Shown: piece by piece, positions 8,878 to 17,862 of the stretch | How positions within the stretch are numbered: the stretch's first letter is position 1 | How the letters are laid out: the number at the start of each line of letters is the position of its first letter | Source: Bacillus sp. EB01 | GTDB lineage: Bacteria > Bacillota > Bacilli > Bacillales > Cytobacillaceae | DNA length: 64,000 nucleotides | Direction of reading: 5' to 3' | Assembly (NCBI RefSeq): GCF_000613125.1 | Contig: NZ_HG964497.1 | Coordinates: 4,303,127 to 4,367,126, forward strand | Made by a program: the position numbers and the translations under genes | The notes under the pieces: model-generated | What the model was told of the DNA's origin: nothing | The model's input: the letters and a program-made list of their open reading frames with translations, nothing else | The model's database searches: none

Positions 8878-10152
8878 ATGGCAACGGGGAAAGGTAATGA
8901 AAGTACGAATCTTGAAAAACATGATGTTCTAAAATCCACTCAAACGGTTATCCATAAGGCACTAGAAAAGCTTGGATATCCTGAAGAAGTTTTCGAGCTC
9001 TTAAAGGAGCCGATCAGGATGATGACTGTTAAAATCCCAGTGCGTATGGATGATGGGGCAATTAGGATATTTACCGGTTATAGGGCCCAGCATAATGATG
9101 CAGTCGGACCTACAAAAGGCGGGATTCGCTTTCACCCGAACGTAACAGAAAAAGAAATTAAGGCACTTTCTATTTGGATGAGCCTTAAATGCGGAATAGT
9201 GGATCTTCCATATGGCGGAGCGAAGGGCGGGATCATCTGCGATCCTCGCGACATGTCATTCCGTGAACTAGAACGACTTAGCCGAGGATATGTTAGGGCG
9301 ATAAGCCAGATTGTCGGCCCTACAAAAGATATTCCGGCTCCGGATGTATTTACAAATTCTCAAATCATGGCTTGGATGATGGATGAATACAGCAGGATTG
9401 ATGAATTTAATTCTCCTGGCTTCATCACAGGGAAACCACTTGTACTTGGAGGATCCCATGGCCGTGAATCTGCAACAGCAAAAGGAGTTACCATTTGCAT
9501 TCGTGAGGCAGCCAAGAAAAAAGGTATCCAGCTTGAAGGAGCACGGGTTGTTGTTCAGGGGTTTGGAAACGCTGGCAGCTATCTATCTAAATTCATGCAC
9601 GATGCTGGAGCTAAAATAATCGGCATTTCCGATGCCTATGGTGCTCTATATGATCCAAATGGACTGGACATCGATTATCTCCTCGACCGCAGGGATAGTT
9701 TTGGAACAGTCACTAAGCTATTTAACAATACAATCACAAATAAGGAATTGCTGGAACTTGATTGTGATATCCTTGTTCCTGCCGCTATTGAAAATCAAAT
9801 CACTGATGAAAATGCCCATAATATCAGGGCGAGTATTGTTGTCGAAGCTGCCAATGGACCTACTACCTTGGAAGCCACAGAAATCCTTACAGAGCGGGGA
9901 ATCCTGCTTGTGCCGGATGTACTTGCATCCTCCGGCGGTGTAACAGTATCTTATTTTGAATGGGTACAGAACAATCAAGGATATTATTGGACTGAGGAAG
10001 AAGTAGAAGAAAAGCTTGAAAAAGTAATGGTGAAATCCTTTAAGAACATTTATGATACGGCTCAAAATCGCCGTGTGGATATGCGCCTGGCAGCTTATAT
10101 GGTTGGAGTGCGCAAAATGGCTGAAGCCAGCCGTTTCAGAGGCTGGATTTAA
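8878..10152 (+). CDS. gudB: NAD-dependent glutamate dehydrogenase GudB
   Basis: A 424-residue hexameric-type glutamate dehydrogenase converting glutamate to 2-oxoglutarate and ammonium, feeding glutamate carbon into the TCA cycle. Catalytic Lys lies in PYGGAKGGI and the nucleotide fold in VVVQGFGNAGSY. The gene order gudB-ypdA is that of B. subtilis gudB, hence the name over rocG. The codon duplication that inactivates GudB in B. subtilis 168 (in the EVKALS region) is absent here (EKEIKALSIWM), so the enzyme should be active. TAGGAGG precedes the ATG. Confidence 0.93.
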   Translation: MATGKGNESTNLEKHDVLKSTQTVIHKALEKLGYPEEVFELLKEPIRMMTVKIPVRMDDGAIRIFTGYRAQHNDAVGPTKGGIRFHPNVTEKEIKALSIWMSLKCGIVDLPYGGAKGGIICDPRDMSFRELERLSRGYVRAISQIVGPTKDIPAPDVFTNSQIMAWMMDEYSRIDEFNSPGFITGKPLVLGGSHGRESATAKGVTICIREAAKKKGIQLEGARVVVQGFGNAGSYLSKFMHDAGAKIIGISDAYGALYDPNGLDIDYLLDRRDSFGTVTKLFNNTITNKELLELDCDILVPAAIENQITDENAHNIRASIVVEAANGPTTLEATEILTERGILLVPDVLASSGGVTVSYFEWVQNNQGYYWTEEEVEEKLEKVMVKSFKNIYDTAQNRRVDMRLAAYMVGVRKMAEASRFRGWI

Positions 10153-10205
10153 GCAGAATACGTTCATGTGAACGTGACTTTTGGATTTACATTGAAACCT
10201 TGAAG

Positions 10206-10243
10206 AAAATCTCCTATCATAAACTGATGGGAGATTTTTTTGT
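10206..10243 (+). terminator. intrinsic terminator after gudB
   Basis: AAAATCTCC / GGAGATTTT arms with ATCA/TGAT inner pairing and a T7 run. Confidence 0.85.
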
Positions 10244-10374
10244 ATAATTTCCTTATAATTATTTTAATTTCCCGGACTCCTTGGAGCTTCAGCTTATCGG
10301 TCCGGTTGAAAGAAGTAAGAAGATAGCTTTGGGAGTACATTATGTAATTGAACATTTATATAGGAGATGCTTTT

Positions 10375-11331
10375 ATGCAAAAGGAAGATGTTATTATTAT
10401 CGGGGCTGGCCCCTGTGGTCTCGCAGCTGCCATATCGTTGAAGGAAGCAGGTAAAAATCCCCTTGTTATTGAAAAAGGGAATATAGTGAATGCGATTTAT
10501 CATTATCCCACCCATCAAACTTTTTTTAGTACAAGTGAAAAATTAGAAATTGGCAATGTCCCGTTCATTACGGAAAACTATAAGCCGGTTAGGCTTCAAG
10601 CACTGGTATATTACAGGGAAGTTGTAAAGAGGAAGCAGCTGAGAATCAACTCCTTTGAAAGAGTTACGTCAATTACTCAAAGTGGAAGCGGATATTTAGT
10701 GAATACAGAGAAAGGGTTATACGATACGCCCAATGTTGTAATTGCCACTGGATATTATGATAATCCTAACTTTATGGGTGTCCCTGGAGAGGATTTACCT
10801 AAGGTATTTCATTACTTTAAAGAAGCACATCCTTATTTTGATAAAGATGTATGTGTTATCGGCGGCAAGAATTCCAGTGTCGATGCAGCGATTGAATTGA
10901 ATAAGGCTGGGGCAAGGGTAACAGTTTTATATAGGGGAAGTGAATATTCAACGAGCATCAAACCATGGATTCTCCCCGAATTCGATTCGCTTGTCAGAAA
11001 TGGTTCAATCCGTCTTGAATTCAATGCGCATGTCAAGGAAATAACAGACAGGGAAGTCTATTTTGAAAAGGGTGGACAAGTCCATTCATTTCAGAATGAT
11101 TATGTTTTTGCGATGACAGGATATCGTCCCGATCATAACTTCTTAAAGGAAATCGGTATTGAAATTGATTTCGAGACAGGAAGGCCAAAGTTCAATCCAG
11201 AAACGATGGAAACGAATATGCCAGGAATCTTTATTGCTGGTGTAATCGCCGCCGGAAATAATGCGAACGAGATCTTTATCGAAAATGGACGATTCCACGG
11301 CGGCTTGATAGCAAAAGCTTTACTAAAGTGA
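10375..11331 (+). CDS. ypdA: bacillithiol disulfide reductase YpdA (Bdr)
   Basis: A 318-residue NADPH-dependent flavoprotein that reduces oxidised bacillithiol, working with the bacillithiol synthesis genes later in this window (bshB1, bshA). The FAD-binding GAGPCGLAAA is at the N terminus (about residues 10-19) and the NADPH fold at GGKNSSVDAA. The C-terminal ATG-like motif GIFIAGVIAAG closes the FAD site. An upstream TTG at 10348 is in frame but lacks a site; the ATG at 10375 has ATAGGAG at the right distance. Confidence 0.9.
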   Translation: MQKEDVIIIGAGPCGLAAAISLKEAGKNPLVIEKGNIVNAIYHYPTHQTFFSTSEKLEIGNVPFITENYKPVRLQALVYYREVVKRKQLRINSFERVTSITQSGSGYLVNTEKGLYDTPNVVIATGYYDNPNFMGVPGEDLPKVFHYFKEAHPYFDKDVCVIGGKNSSVDAAIELNKAGARVTVLYRGSEYSTSIKPWILPEFDSLVRNGSIRLEFNAHVKEITDREVYFEKGGQVHSFQNDYVFAMTGYRPDHNFLKEIGIEIDFETGRPKFNPETMETNMPGIFIAGVIAAGNNANEIFIENGRFHGGLIAKALLK

Positions 11332-11364
11332 AGAATCCGGAAAAACGTAATAATTAAACTATAT

Positions 11365-11603
11365 AAGATGAACTAAAGAATCCTTAATTTAATTGGAGCG
11401 GAAGGCGCGAAGACTCGTTCGAAAATGCAAAAGACGCATTTTCTCCTGCGATGTCTTTTCGCTGAAGGTTATTCAACGTCCTAGCGGGAGAAAAGGTCAG
11501 TGGGAGACCCCACAGGCGCTAGCGCCGAGGAGGCTCCCAGGCCGCCCGTGGAAAGCGAAGCGCCTAGAGCGGAAATTAAAGGTAAAACTAATAAGTTCAT
11601 CTT
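11365..11603. repeat. family A intergenic repeat, frame with AAGATGAACT ends
   Basis: The 239-base element is bounded by AAGATGAACT and AGTTCATCTT (10-base inverted ends). Inside is the most complete family A core: GGAGCGGAAGGCGCGAAGAC, a hairpin AAAATGC / GCATTTT, TTATTCAACGTCC, then GAGACCCCACAGGCG and CGAGGAGGCTCCCAGG, ending GAGCGGAAATTAA. Frames inside it are not credible genes. Confidence 0.8.
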
Positions 11604-11642
11604 GTTTAGAGCAGTTCCTATAAACTTTTGCAGGGTGATTCT

Positions 11643-12599
11643 ATGAGAAAAGTAGTATTGTTAACAACAGGCGGAACCATAGCCAGCAAACCCAATAAGG
11701 ATTCAGGCAAACTGGCTTCAGGGGAAATGACAGGGGAAGAACTGGCCGCCCTTTGTAACCTGCCTGACGATATTGAAGTTATTGTTGAATCAGTTTTTCA
11801 AAAAGCTAGCATGCATATTACATTTGACGACTTGATTTACTTGAAGAGTAGAATTGACTATTACTTCCAGGATGAAACGATTTGGGGTGCTGTAGTTACA
11901 CACGGCACGGATACAATGGAGGAAACGGCTTACTTTTTGGATCTGACTGTTGATGACGAACGTCCTGTCATTGTTACTGGGTCTCAGCGGTCACCAGATG
12001 ATTTGGGAAGCGATGTCTTTATTAACCTCAGGCATGCGATATATTCGGCCTGCTCGAAAGATTTACGAGGAACGGGTGCTGTCGTTGTGTTTAATGAGCG
12101 GATATTTGCTGCCCGGTATGTTAAAAAAGAACATGCATCCAACATACAGGGATTTAGTGTTTTTGGTTTTGGTTATTTAGGTATTATTGACAATGATGAA
12201 GTTTCCGTTTATCAAAAACCGATCAGGCGTGAAGTCTATAAGCTAAAAACAACCATTCCTCGTATAGAAATAGTCAAATGCTACATGGGCGGAGATGGCA
12301 TATTCATAAAAGCGGCCAGGGAAAGCGGAGTTAAAGGGATTGTGCTTGAAGGAGTCGGGCGCGGCCAAGTATCTCCTTTAATGATGGAGGAAATTGAAAA
12401 GGCTATTGCTGAAGGGATTATTATAGTTATTACCACCAGTGCTGAAGAAGGTGCGGTCTATACCACTTATGACTATAAAGGGAGCGCATTTGACCTGTAC
12501 AAAAAAGGTGCTATTTTAGGCAGTGACAATGATTCGAAAAAAGCCCGAATTAAGCTTGGAGTCGCACTTGCAAGCGGAAAAACAGAAGTACAATTTTAA
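11643..12599 (+). CDS. ansA: type I L-asparaginase AnsA
   Basis: A 318-residue cytoplasmic asparaginase hydrolysing asparagine to aspartate and ammonium. The first catalytic Thr is in TTGGTIAS at the N terminus and the second in VTHGTDTMEETA. The downstream block CYMGGDGIF and the C-terminal TTSAEEGAV are typical of the family. An in-frame ATG 15 bases upstream (11628) is rejected because CAGGGTGA sits just before the ATG at 11643. It stands alone between a repeat and prsW. Confidence 0.9.
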   Translation: MRKVVLLTTGGTIASKPNKDSGKLASGEMTGEELAALCNLPDDIEVIVESVFQKASMHITFDDLIYLKSRIDYYFQDETIWGAVVTHGTDTMEETAYFLDLTVDDERPVIVTGSQRSPDDLGSDVFINLRHAIYSACSKDLRGTGAVVVFNERIFAARYVKKEHASNIQGFSVFGFGYLGIIDNDEVSVYQKPIRREVYKLKTTIPRIEIVKCYMGGDGIFIKAARESGVKGIVLEGVGRGQVSPLMMEEIEKAIAEGIIIVITTSAEEGAVYTTYDYKGSAFDLYKKGAILGSDNDSKKARIKLGVALASGKTEVQF

Positions 12600-12764
12600 T
12601 TTTTTCACACTTCTTTTTGTGGCAGTTAGAGATCTATAATCTTGGACAACTTCAGGAAAAAAAGTTCCCATTTTCTTTCGGTACCGTCCGTGTTACCATG
12701 AAGGTAATGGAAAAATTCGTGAATTAGATCTTTATTCAACACTCGCAAAGAAAGGTGGCCGTGC

Positions 12765-13454
12765 ATGCTGGGGATCTTTTCTGCCGGGATTGCACCCGGC
12801 CTCGCATTACTAAGTTATTTCTATTTGAAGGATGAAGTGGAATCAGAGCCGCTTCCAGTGGTAATCAGGACCTTTATCAATGGAGCTTTGCTCGTGTTTC
12901 CAATTATGTTCATTCAGCATGTCCTGAATGCTGAGAATGTTATCAATTCGGGATGGGGAACAGCATTCCTTTCCTCTGGTCTTTTGGAGGAGTTCATGAA
13001 ATGGTTCATCCTCTACTATGTTATCTACCGGCATATGGCTTTTGATGAGCCATTTGACGGAATCGTCTATGGTGCCGCGGTCTCCCTTGGTTTTGCCACC
13101 GTTGAAAATATTCTTTATTTAATTGGCAATGGTGTCGAACATGCAATCGGCAGGGCGCTGCTTCCCGTCCCAAGCCATGCTCTTTTTGGGGTTATTATGG
13201 GATTTTATATAGGGAAAACCAAGTTCTCCAAAACAAAACAGAAATTATGGTTATTCTTTTCACTAGCATTGCCGGTCTTACTTCACGGGATTTATGACTA
13301 TATATTAATCACTCAAGAAAACTGGATTTATATTATTATGCCATTTATGGCCTTCCTTTGGTGGTTTGCAATAAGGAAGGTTAAGAAGGCACGCATCCTA
13401 AGCGCAGCCCATTTAGAAAGTAAATACCAAGCCCAAAACCCTCTTCACTCATAG
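12765..13454 (+). CDS. prsW: site-1 protease PrsW
   Basis: A 229-residue polytopic membrane protease. In B. subtilis PrsW makes the first cut in anti-sigma factor RsiW and so activates sigma-W under envelope stress. Family motifs visible are LEEFMKW (EExxK), FATVENILY and [11 protein letters not shown], all carried in or next to membrane helices. AAAGGTGG precedes the ATG. The stop codon lies inside the loop of the terminator, so the last codons form part of the stem. Confidence 0.92.
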   Translation: MLGIFSAGIAPGLALLSYFYLKDEVESEPLPVVIRTFINGALLVFPIMFIQHVLNAENVINSGWGTAFLSSGLLEEFMKWFILYYVIYRHMAFDEPFDGIVYGAAVSLGFATVENILYLIGNGVEHAIGRALLPVPSHALFGVIMGFYIGKTKFSKTKQKLWLFFSLALPVLLHGIYDYILITQENWIYIIMPFMAFLWWFAIRKVKKARILSAAHLESKYQAQNPLHS

Positions 13455-13475
13455 TGGAGAGGGTTTTACATTTTT
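13434..13475 (+). terminator. intrinsic terminator overlapping the prsW 3' end
   Basis: AAAACCCTCT / AGAGGGTTTT perfect 10-bp arms followed by a T-rich tail; the prsW stop codon is in the loop. Confidence 0.85.
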
Positions 13476-13571
13476 ATTAGTACCTTCCAGACCTCCACTT
13501 CAATGAATAAAACCGGCAGTAATACAAAAAATAAACTCAATATAGAAGAAATGGAATTGGAGGTACAACTT

Positions 13572-14312
13572 ATGAAAAGGAAGTGGAGGGCATTTCCAAA
13601 ATGCCTTTTGGTTATGTTGTTATGCCTTCCTGTGCTTTTTGGGCCAGGAGAAAAAGCAGAGGCGTTCACCAATCAGGTCATTCAGCATGGTGCGGTTGGA
13701 GAGGATGTGATTGAGCTCCAATCAAGGCTGAAACACATTGGATTTTACACGGGGAAGATAGATGGGGTTTTTGGCTGGAGGACCTATTGGGCTCTTAGGA
13801 ATTTCCAATATGAATTTGGATTGCCTATAGACGGTATCGCAGGCAAGGACACTAAGGCAAAGCTTGTAAAAACAACAAAGTATAACGCCAAAGGTGCAGG
13901 CGGGAAAAATACGTCCGCACCCGCCAAGCCTACTGCAACAAATGTTCCAAACGGCTTTTCGCAAAATGATATTAAACTCATGTCAAACGCGGTTTATGGA
14001 GAAGCGAGAGGGGAGCCTTATGAAGGCCAGGTTGCAGTTGCGGCGGTCATTCTCAACAGGCTTGAAAGTTCAACTTTTCCAGATACCATTTCAGGAGTTA
14101 TTTTTGAACCACTCGCGTTTACCGCTGTAGCGGATGGACAAATTTGGCTTACACCGAATGATACGGCAAGAAAGGCTGTAATGGATGCCATCAATGGCTG
14201 GGATCCTACGGGGAATGCCACATATTACTTCAATCCCGAAACAGCAACTAGCAAATGGATTTGGTCAAGGCCCCAAATCAAGAGGATTGGCAAGCATATA
14301 TTCTGTAAATAA
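13572..14312 (+). CDS. sleB: spore cortex-lytic enzyme SleB
   Basis: A 246-residue lytic transglycosylase stored in the spore that cuts muramic-lactam cortex peptidoglycan during germination. A signal peptide ends AEA at about residue 31. Next come a peptidoglycan-binding domain (about 36-100), a short Gly/Ala/Pro linker, and the catalytic hydrolase domain (from about 130) with the Glu in VYGEARGE at residue 144. The linker is shorter than in the 305-residue B. subtilis enzyme. The ATG at 13503 is in frame but the start at 13572 has GGAGG and begins the signal peptide. Confidence 0.93.
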   Translation: MKRKWRAFPKCLLVMLLCLPVLFGPGEKAEAFTNQVIQHGAVGEDVIELQSRLKHIGFYTGKIDGVFGWRTYWALRNFQYEFGLPIDGIAGKDTKAKLVKTTKYNAKGAGGKNTSAPAKPTATNVPNGFSQNDIKLMSNAVYGEARGEPYEGQVAVAAVILNRLESSTFPDTISGVIFEPLAFTAVADGQIWLTPNDTARKAVMDAINGWDPTGNATYYFNPETATSKWIWSRPQIKRIGKHIFCK

Positions 14313-14324
14313 GCGGGTGAAGAT

Positions 14325-15674
14325 ATGGTTAGAAACGTGATAATCGTAATCCTTGTAATTGCCCTGGCTGGAACCGGCTACTGGGGTTATCAGGAACATA
14401 AAGAAAAGACAGCAGTACTAATTAACGCTGAAAACACCTATCAGAAGTCGTTTCATGAACTTACCTATGAAATCGATTTACTTCACGATGAGATTGGATC
14501 AACCCTAGCAATGAATTCCCGTAAGTCATTATCTCCTTCTCTGGCAGAAGTATGGAGAATTACGGCAGAAGCCCGCCAGGATGTGGGACAACTTCCTCTG
14601 GCGCTGCTTCCATTCAATAAGACAGAGGAATTCCTTGCTAATGTGGGAGATTTCAGTTACAAAGCTGCTGTCAGGGATTTGGAAAAAGAACCTTTAACCG
14701 ATACTGAATATAAAGCCCTTGAAAACTTATATAAGGAGGCAGGCGACGTCCAAGAGGATTTACGCAAAGTTCAGCATATGGTCCTGAAAAATAATCTTCG
14801 CTGGATGGATGTAGAGCTTGCCCTCGCTTCCGGGAAGGAAAACGGGGACAATACCATTATTGATGGATTTAAAACGGTTGAAAAAACAGTCTCCGGTTAT
14901 GGTGAGACTGATTTCGGGCCAGGATTTGTTGATATGAAGAAAAATGATGCCAACTTTAATAATCTTCCTGGCAAAAAAATCACAAAAAAAGAAGCAGTCT
15001 CAATTGCAAAAAAATACATCGGATTTGACGGGAATGCCAAAACAAAGGTGACGGATAATGGTAAAGGGTCTGATTACGGTTTTTACTCCGTTACCGTAAA
15101 CAATCAGGATACCGGAATGGAAGCGATGATGGATATTACTCAGAAAGGCGGGTATCCAATTTGGTTCTTAAATAATAGGCCAGTTAATAAGGCATCCATT
15201 TCCTTAAATGATGCTGGCAATAGAGCACTCGCATTTCTCAAGGAAAATGGTTTTGCTTCAATGGAACTATTTGAAAGTGCCCAATACGATTCTGTTGGCG
15301 TTTTCACATTTGTTACTAAAATAGGTGACATTAGAGTTTATCCCGACTCGGTTAAAGTGAAAATTGCCCTGGACGATGGCACGCCTGTCGGATTATCTGC
15401 TGAAGATTATTGGAAGAACCATAAGAATCGAAAGCCTGAAAAACCAGCACTGCCTCTTGCGGAAGCCAGGAAGAAAATCAATCCAAAGCTAAAAGTCATG
15501 GAGGAACGGCAGGCAATCATTGTCAATGATGTTAGACAAGAGGTACTTTGTTATGAATTCCTTGGTACCCTTGGTGATGATTCATACAGAATTTACATTA
15601 ATGCAATTAATGGGGATGAGGAGAAGATTGACAAGCTGAAAGAAGCCGAAGAATTATACGAAGATGCTTTATAG
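14325..15674 (+). CDS. ypeB: germination protein YpeB
   Basis: A 449-residue partner of SleB: each protein needs the other for stability and localisation in the dormant spore. An N-terminal membrane helix (about residues 4-21) is followed by a helical region and, from about residue 200, three PepSY-type repeats (for example KKITKKEAVSIAKKYIGF near residue 220). The gene starts 12 bases after sleB with AGCGGGTGA upstream, the usual sleB-ypeB operon of the forespore. Confidence 0.94.
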   Translation: MVRNVIIVILVIALAGTGYWGYQEHKEKTAVLINAENTYQKSFHELTYEIDLLHDEIGSTLAMNSRKSLSPSLAEVWRITAEARQDVGQLPLALLPFNKTEEFLANVGDFSYKAAVRDLEKEPLTDTEYKALENLYKEAGDVQEDLRKVQHMVLKNNLRWMDVELALASGKENGDNTIIDGFKTVEKTVSGYGETDFGPGFVDMKKNDANFNNLPGKKITKKEAVSIAKKYIGFDGNAKTKVTDNGKGSDYGFYSVTVNNQDTGMEAMMDITQKGGYPIWFLNNRPVNKASISLNDAGNRALAFLKENGFASMELFESAQYDSVGVFTFVTKIGDIRVYPDSVKVKIALDDGTPVGLSAEDYWKNHKNRKPEKPALPLAEARKKINPKLKVMEERQAIIVNDVRQEVLCYEFLGTLGDDSYRIYINAINGDEEKIDKLKEAEELYEDAL

Positions 15675-15714
15675 CTTTCTCAGCACCCTGTTTTAAAAAT
15701 GCGGCTGTGGACGA

Positions 15715-15876
15715 TACTGTAGGTAAATTTTATCCCACTCTTAACGGGCAGTAAGACCCCCACCTCAAGATTCAGAGGAAGCGAAGAAGATAGGTGGGGG
15801 ATCAACTGCCCGTAAAGGTCCGATTGGTTCATCTATCCATCAGTGTGGGATGAGGAAAACCCTCACTGATGGAAGA
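15715..15876 (-). repeat. structured intergenic element (family C), inverted copy
   Basis: Two strong stems are visible. Stem 1 pairs ACGGGCAGT (15744-15752) with ACTGCCCGT (15805-15813) and ACCCCCACCT with AGGTGGGGG inside it. Stem 2 pairs CCATCAGTG (15837-15845) with CACTGATGG (15864-15872) and GGG with CCC. The reverse complement matches 44547-44694 in order (CTTCCATCAG, then GGACCTT, GGGCAGTTGA, TGAATCTTG, TTACTGC-CGTTAAGAGT). The gap lies where B. subtilis carries ypfA. Confidence 0.7.
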
Positions 15877-15902
15877 TTCACTTTATTGAAAAGAGAGGCG
15901 CC

Positions 15903-16082
15903 ATGAAAACAGTTGAACGTATCCTCTTGAAAATTGCCGTAGTTCAGTTTTTGTTTTTACTTTTGTCCCAGTTGATTTTTCATTGGTATGGTCTTTTGCC
16001 TGGGGTGCTTCCAATATCAAAATATGAAGGGACAGAGGCCGGAACCTATTCGGAATTTCTGGAAACCTTTCAAGGAAAGTAG
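15903..16082 (+). CDS. ypfB: YpfB-like small protein (DUF5359)
   Basis: A 59-residue open frame, MKTVERILLKIAVVQFLFLL at the start, with one hydrophobic segment (about residues 9-27) and a soluble tail with a Tyr/Glu-rich end. AGAGG precedes the ATG. Position (between ypeB and cmk), length and layout match B. subtilis YpfB (56 residues). Function unknown. No ypfA (PilZ, cyclic di-GMP receptor) is present before it. Confidence 0.75.
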   Translation: MKTVERILLKIAVVQFLFLLLSQLIFHWYGLLPGVLPISKYEGTEAGTYSEFLETFQGK

Positions 16083-16181
16083 GGCAGGATATTCCTGCCC
16101 TTCTTTTGTTATTTAACTTATATAGGCTAAATTATTTTTAAAAGTATGGTAAAATAAATAATTGGCAGCAAGTACTATAAT

Positions 16182-16409
16182 AAGATGAACTAAGTCATTG
16201 GAGGCACTGGAGGAGTTGCTAGCCGAGAAGTATGTAACCGCCTTGGTTAGCCTTCAGACAAGCGCAGTAGGGCATGGAGGAAAGCAATTCTTTACTTCAC
16301 TTAAGGGTGTGATTCGTTCTTCACTGACTAGGTGCTAAAAGAAACACCAGCTCTCGGGACGCTATAGAACCTCGAGCGAAATTAACTGGTAAAACTAAAA
16401 GTTCATCTT
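16182..16409. repeat. family A frame with AAGATGAACT ends, divergent core
   Basis: Inverted ends AAGATGAACT and AAGTTCATCTT, and the sub-terminal GGTAAAACTAA, match the 11365-11603 element. The border of the core (ATTGGAG ... GAGCGAAATTAA) is kept, but the 170 bases between are mostly unlike the standard core. It fills the ypfB-cmk gap; no gene is seen in 16083-16445. Confidence 0.7.
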
Positions 16410-16445
16410 TTATAAATGAGTAATGGAAAAGGTACAGGAGGATTT

Positions 16446-17123
16446 ATGGAAACGAAAATTTCAATCGCAATTGATGGCCCTGCAGCGGCAGGTAAAAGTA
16501 CAGTAGCTAAAATACTGGCTGAAAGGCTCTCTTATATTTATATTGATACTGGAGCGATGTATAGGGCTCTTACCTATAAAGCACTGAAAAATGGGGTTGA
16601 CCTCGAAAATGAAGAAAGCTTAATTGATATGCTGCTTAGCTCAACTATTGAGCTTTTTCCTTCAGAAAAAGGGCAGCTCGTATTTCTTGATAAAGAAGAG
16701 GTAACCGCTGATATACGAACTTCAGAAGTTACCAACTCGGTATCCATTGTGTCGAGGCATCGCAAGGTTAGGGAAGAAATGGTACGGAGACAGCAGCAAT
16801 TCGCTGAGAATGGCGGCGTTGTTATGGATGGCCGAGACATTGGCACTCATGTCCTTCCGAATGCAGAAGTAAAGGTGTTTTTACTTGCCAGTGTTGAAGA
16901 ACGGGCTGCAAGAAGGCATTCCGAGAATCTATTAAAAGGTTTTGAATCAGTTCTGGAAACGCTCAAAAGAGAAATTGCGGCCAGGGATAAACTTGATTCG
17001 GAACGGGAAGTCGCACCGTTAGTCAAAGCTGCCGATGCAGTTGAAATTGATACAACATCCCTTTCGATTGAAGAAGTTGCTGACTCAATAATGTCATTAG
17101 TAAAGGAAAGAGTGGGAAAATAA
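16446..17123 (+). CDS. cmk: cytidylate kinase Cmk
   Basis: A 225-residue kinase that phosphorylates CMP and dCMP with ATP. The P-loop GPAAAGKS is at about residues 10-17, followed by [10 protein letters not shown]; the CMP-binding Arg/Asp segment VMDGRDIGT lies near residue 127. An ATG at 16416 is in frame but lacks a site and adds non-family residues; AGGAGG lies before the ATG at 16446. Its stop overlaps the plsC start by one base. Confidence 0.95.
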   Translation: METKISIAIDGPAAAGKSTVAKILAERLSYIYIDTGAMYRALTYKALKNGVDLENEESLIDMLLSSTIELFPSEKGQLVFLDKEEVTADIRTSEVTNSVSIVSRHRKVREEMVRRQQQFAENGGVVMDGRDIGTHVLPNAEVKVFLLASVEERAARRHSENLLKGFESVLETLKREIAARDKLDSEREVAPLVKAADAVEIDTTSLSIEEVADSIMSLVKERVGK

Positions 17124-17716
17124 TGGCGTTCTATGATTTTGCAAAAAACGTTGTCAAGATAGCCCTTAAGCCTGTTTATCATTATGAAATAATTGGCCAG
17201 GAGAACGTACCAAAGGATGGCGGAGTCCTCTTATGTTCAAATCATATCGAGAATTTTGACCCCCTATTGGTTGGAATCACGACCAAACGCCCTGTCCATT
17301 TTATGGCCAAGGAAGAGATTTTTAAAGTGCCAGTGCTGAAGAATGTCGTGTTAATGTGCAACGCTTTTCCTGTGAAAAGGGGAATGAGTGACCGGGAAGC
17401 ATTAAGAAAAGGATTAAATGTTTTAAAGGAAGGAAAGGTTTTAGGTTTGTTTCCAGAGGGAACTAGAAGCAAGACGGGGGAATTGGGCAAGGGTCTGGCA
17501 GGTGCCGGATTTTTCGCACTCCGTTCAAATGCGCATGTAGTTCCATGCGCCATCATCGGCCCCTATAAGGCTTTTTCCAAATTAAAGGTTGTTTATGGCA
17601 AGCCAATTGATATGGAAAAAGCAAGAATGGAAAAGGCTTCTGCCGATGTTGTAACTGAATTAATAATGTCGGAAATACGTAAACTTATTGATGAACACAA
17701 AGGTGTTTCCGCTTGA
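17123..17716 (+). CDS. plsC: 1-acyl-sn-glycerol-3-phosphate acyltransferase PlsC
   Basis: A 197-residue membrane-associated acyltransferase making phosphatidic acid from lysophosphatidic acid. The catalytic HxxxxD motif is seen in SNHIENFDPL (about residues 35-44), and FPEGTRSK is the acceptor-binding motif. The TAATG overlap with cmk shows translational coupling. The gene sits here between cmk and the S1 protein gene, an arrangement common in bacilli but not in B. subtilis, where plsC is elsewhere. Confidence 0.92.
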   Translation: MAFYDFAKNVVKIALKPVYHYEIIGQENVPKDGGVLLCSNHIENFDPLLVGITTKRPVHFMAKEEIFKVPVLKNVVLMCNAFPVKRGMSDREALRKGLNVLKEGKVLGLFPEGTRSKTGELGKGLAGAGFFALRSNAHVVPCAIIGPYKAFSKLKVVYGKPIDMEKARMEKASADVVTELIMSEIRKLIDEHKGVSA

Positions 17717-17862
17717 CAAAAAAGTCCTTTTGTAAGAAGTTATTAAAAAAGGATATTTTTTCGAATATTCGATAGAATTGCAGCCAAAGATGCGTGCTGT
17801 GTATCTGCATGGCTTGGCATCTGTATTTCAAATGGGCAGCCAATGGTTAAGGAGGAGTACAT

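Noticed and set aside
11393-11623. 76-residue open frame in the ypdA-ansA gap
   Set aside because: It lies wholly in a dispersed family A repeat, is Arg/Lys-rich and has no conserved counterpart in other copies.
15675-15902. A hidden ypfA gene
   Set aside because: No frame in this 228-base gap is long enough or resembles a PilZ protein; the gap is taken by hairpins.
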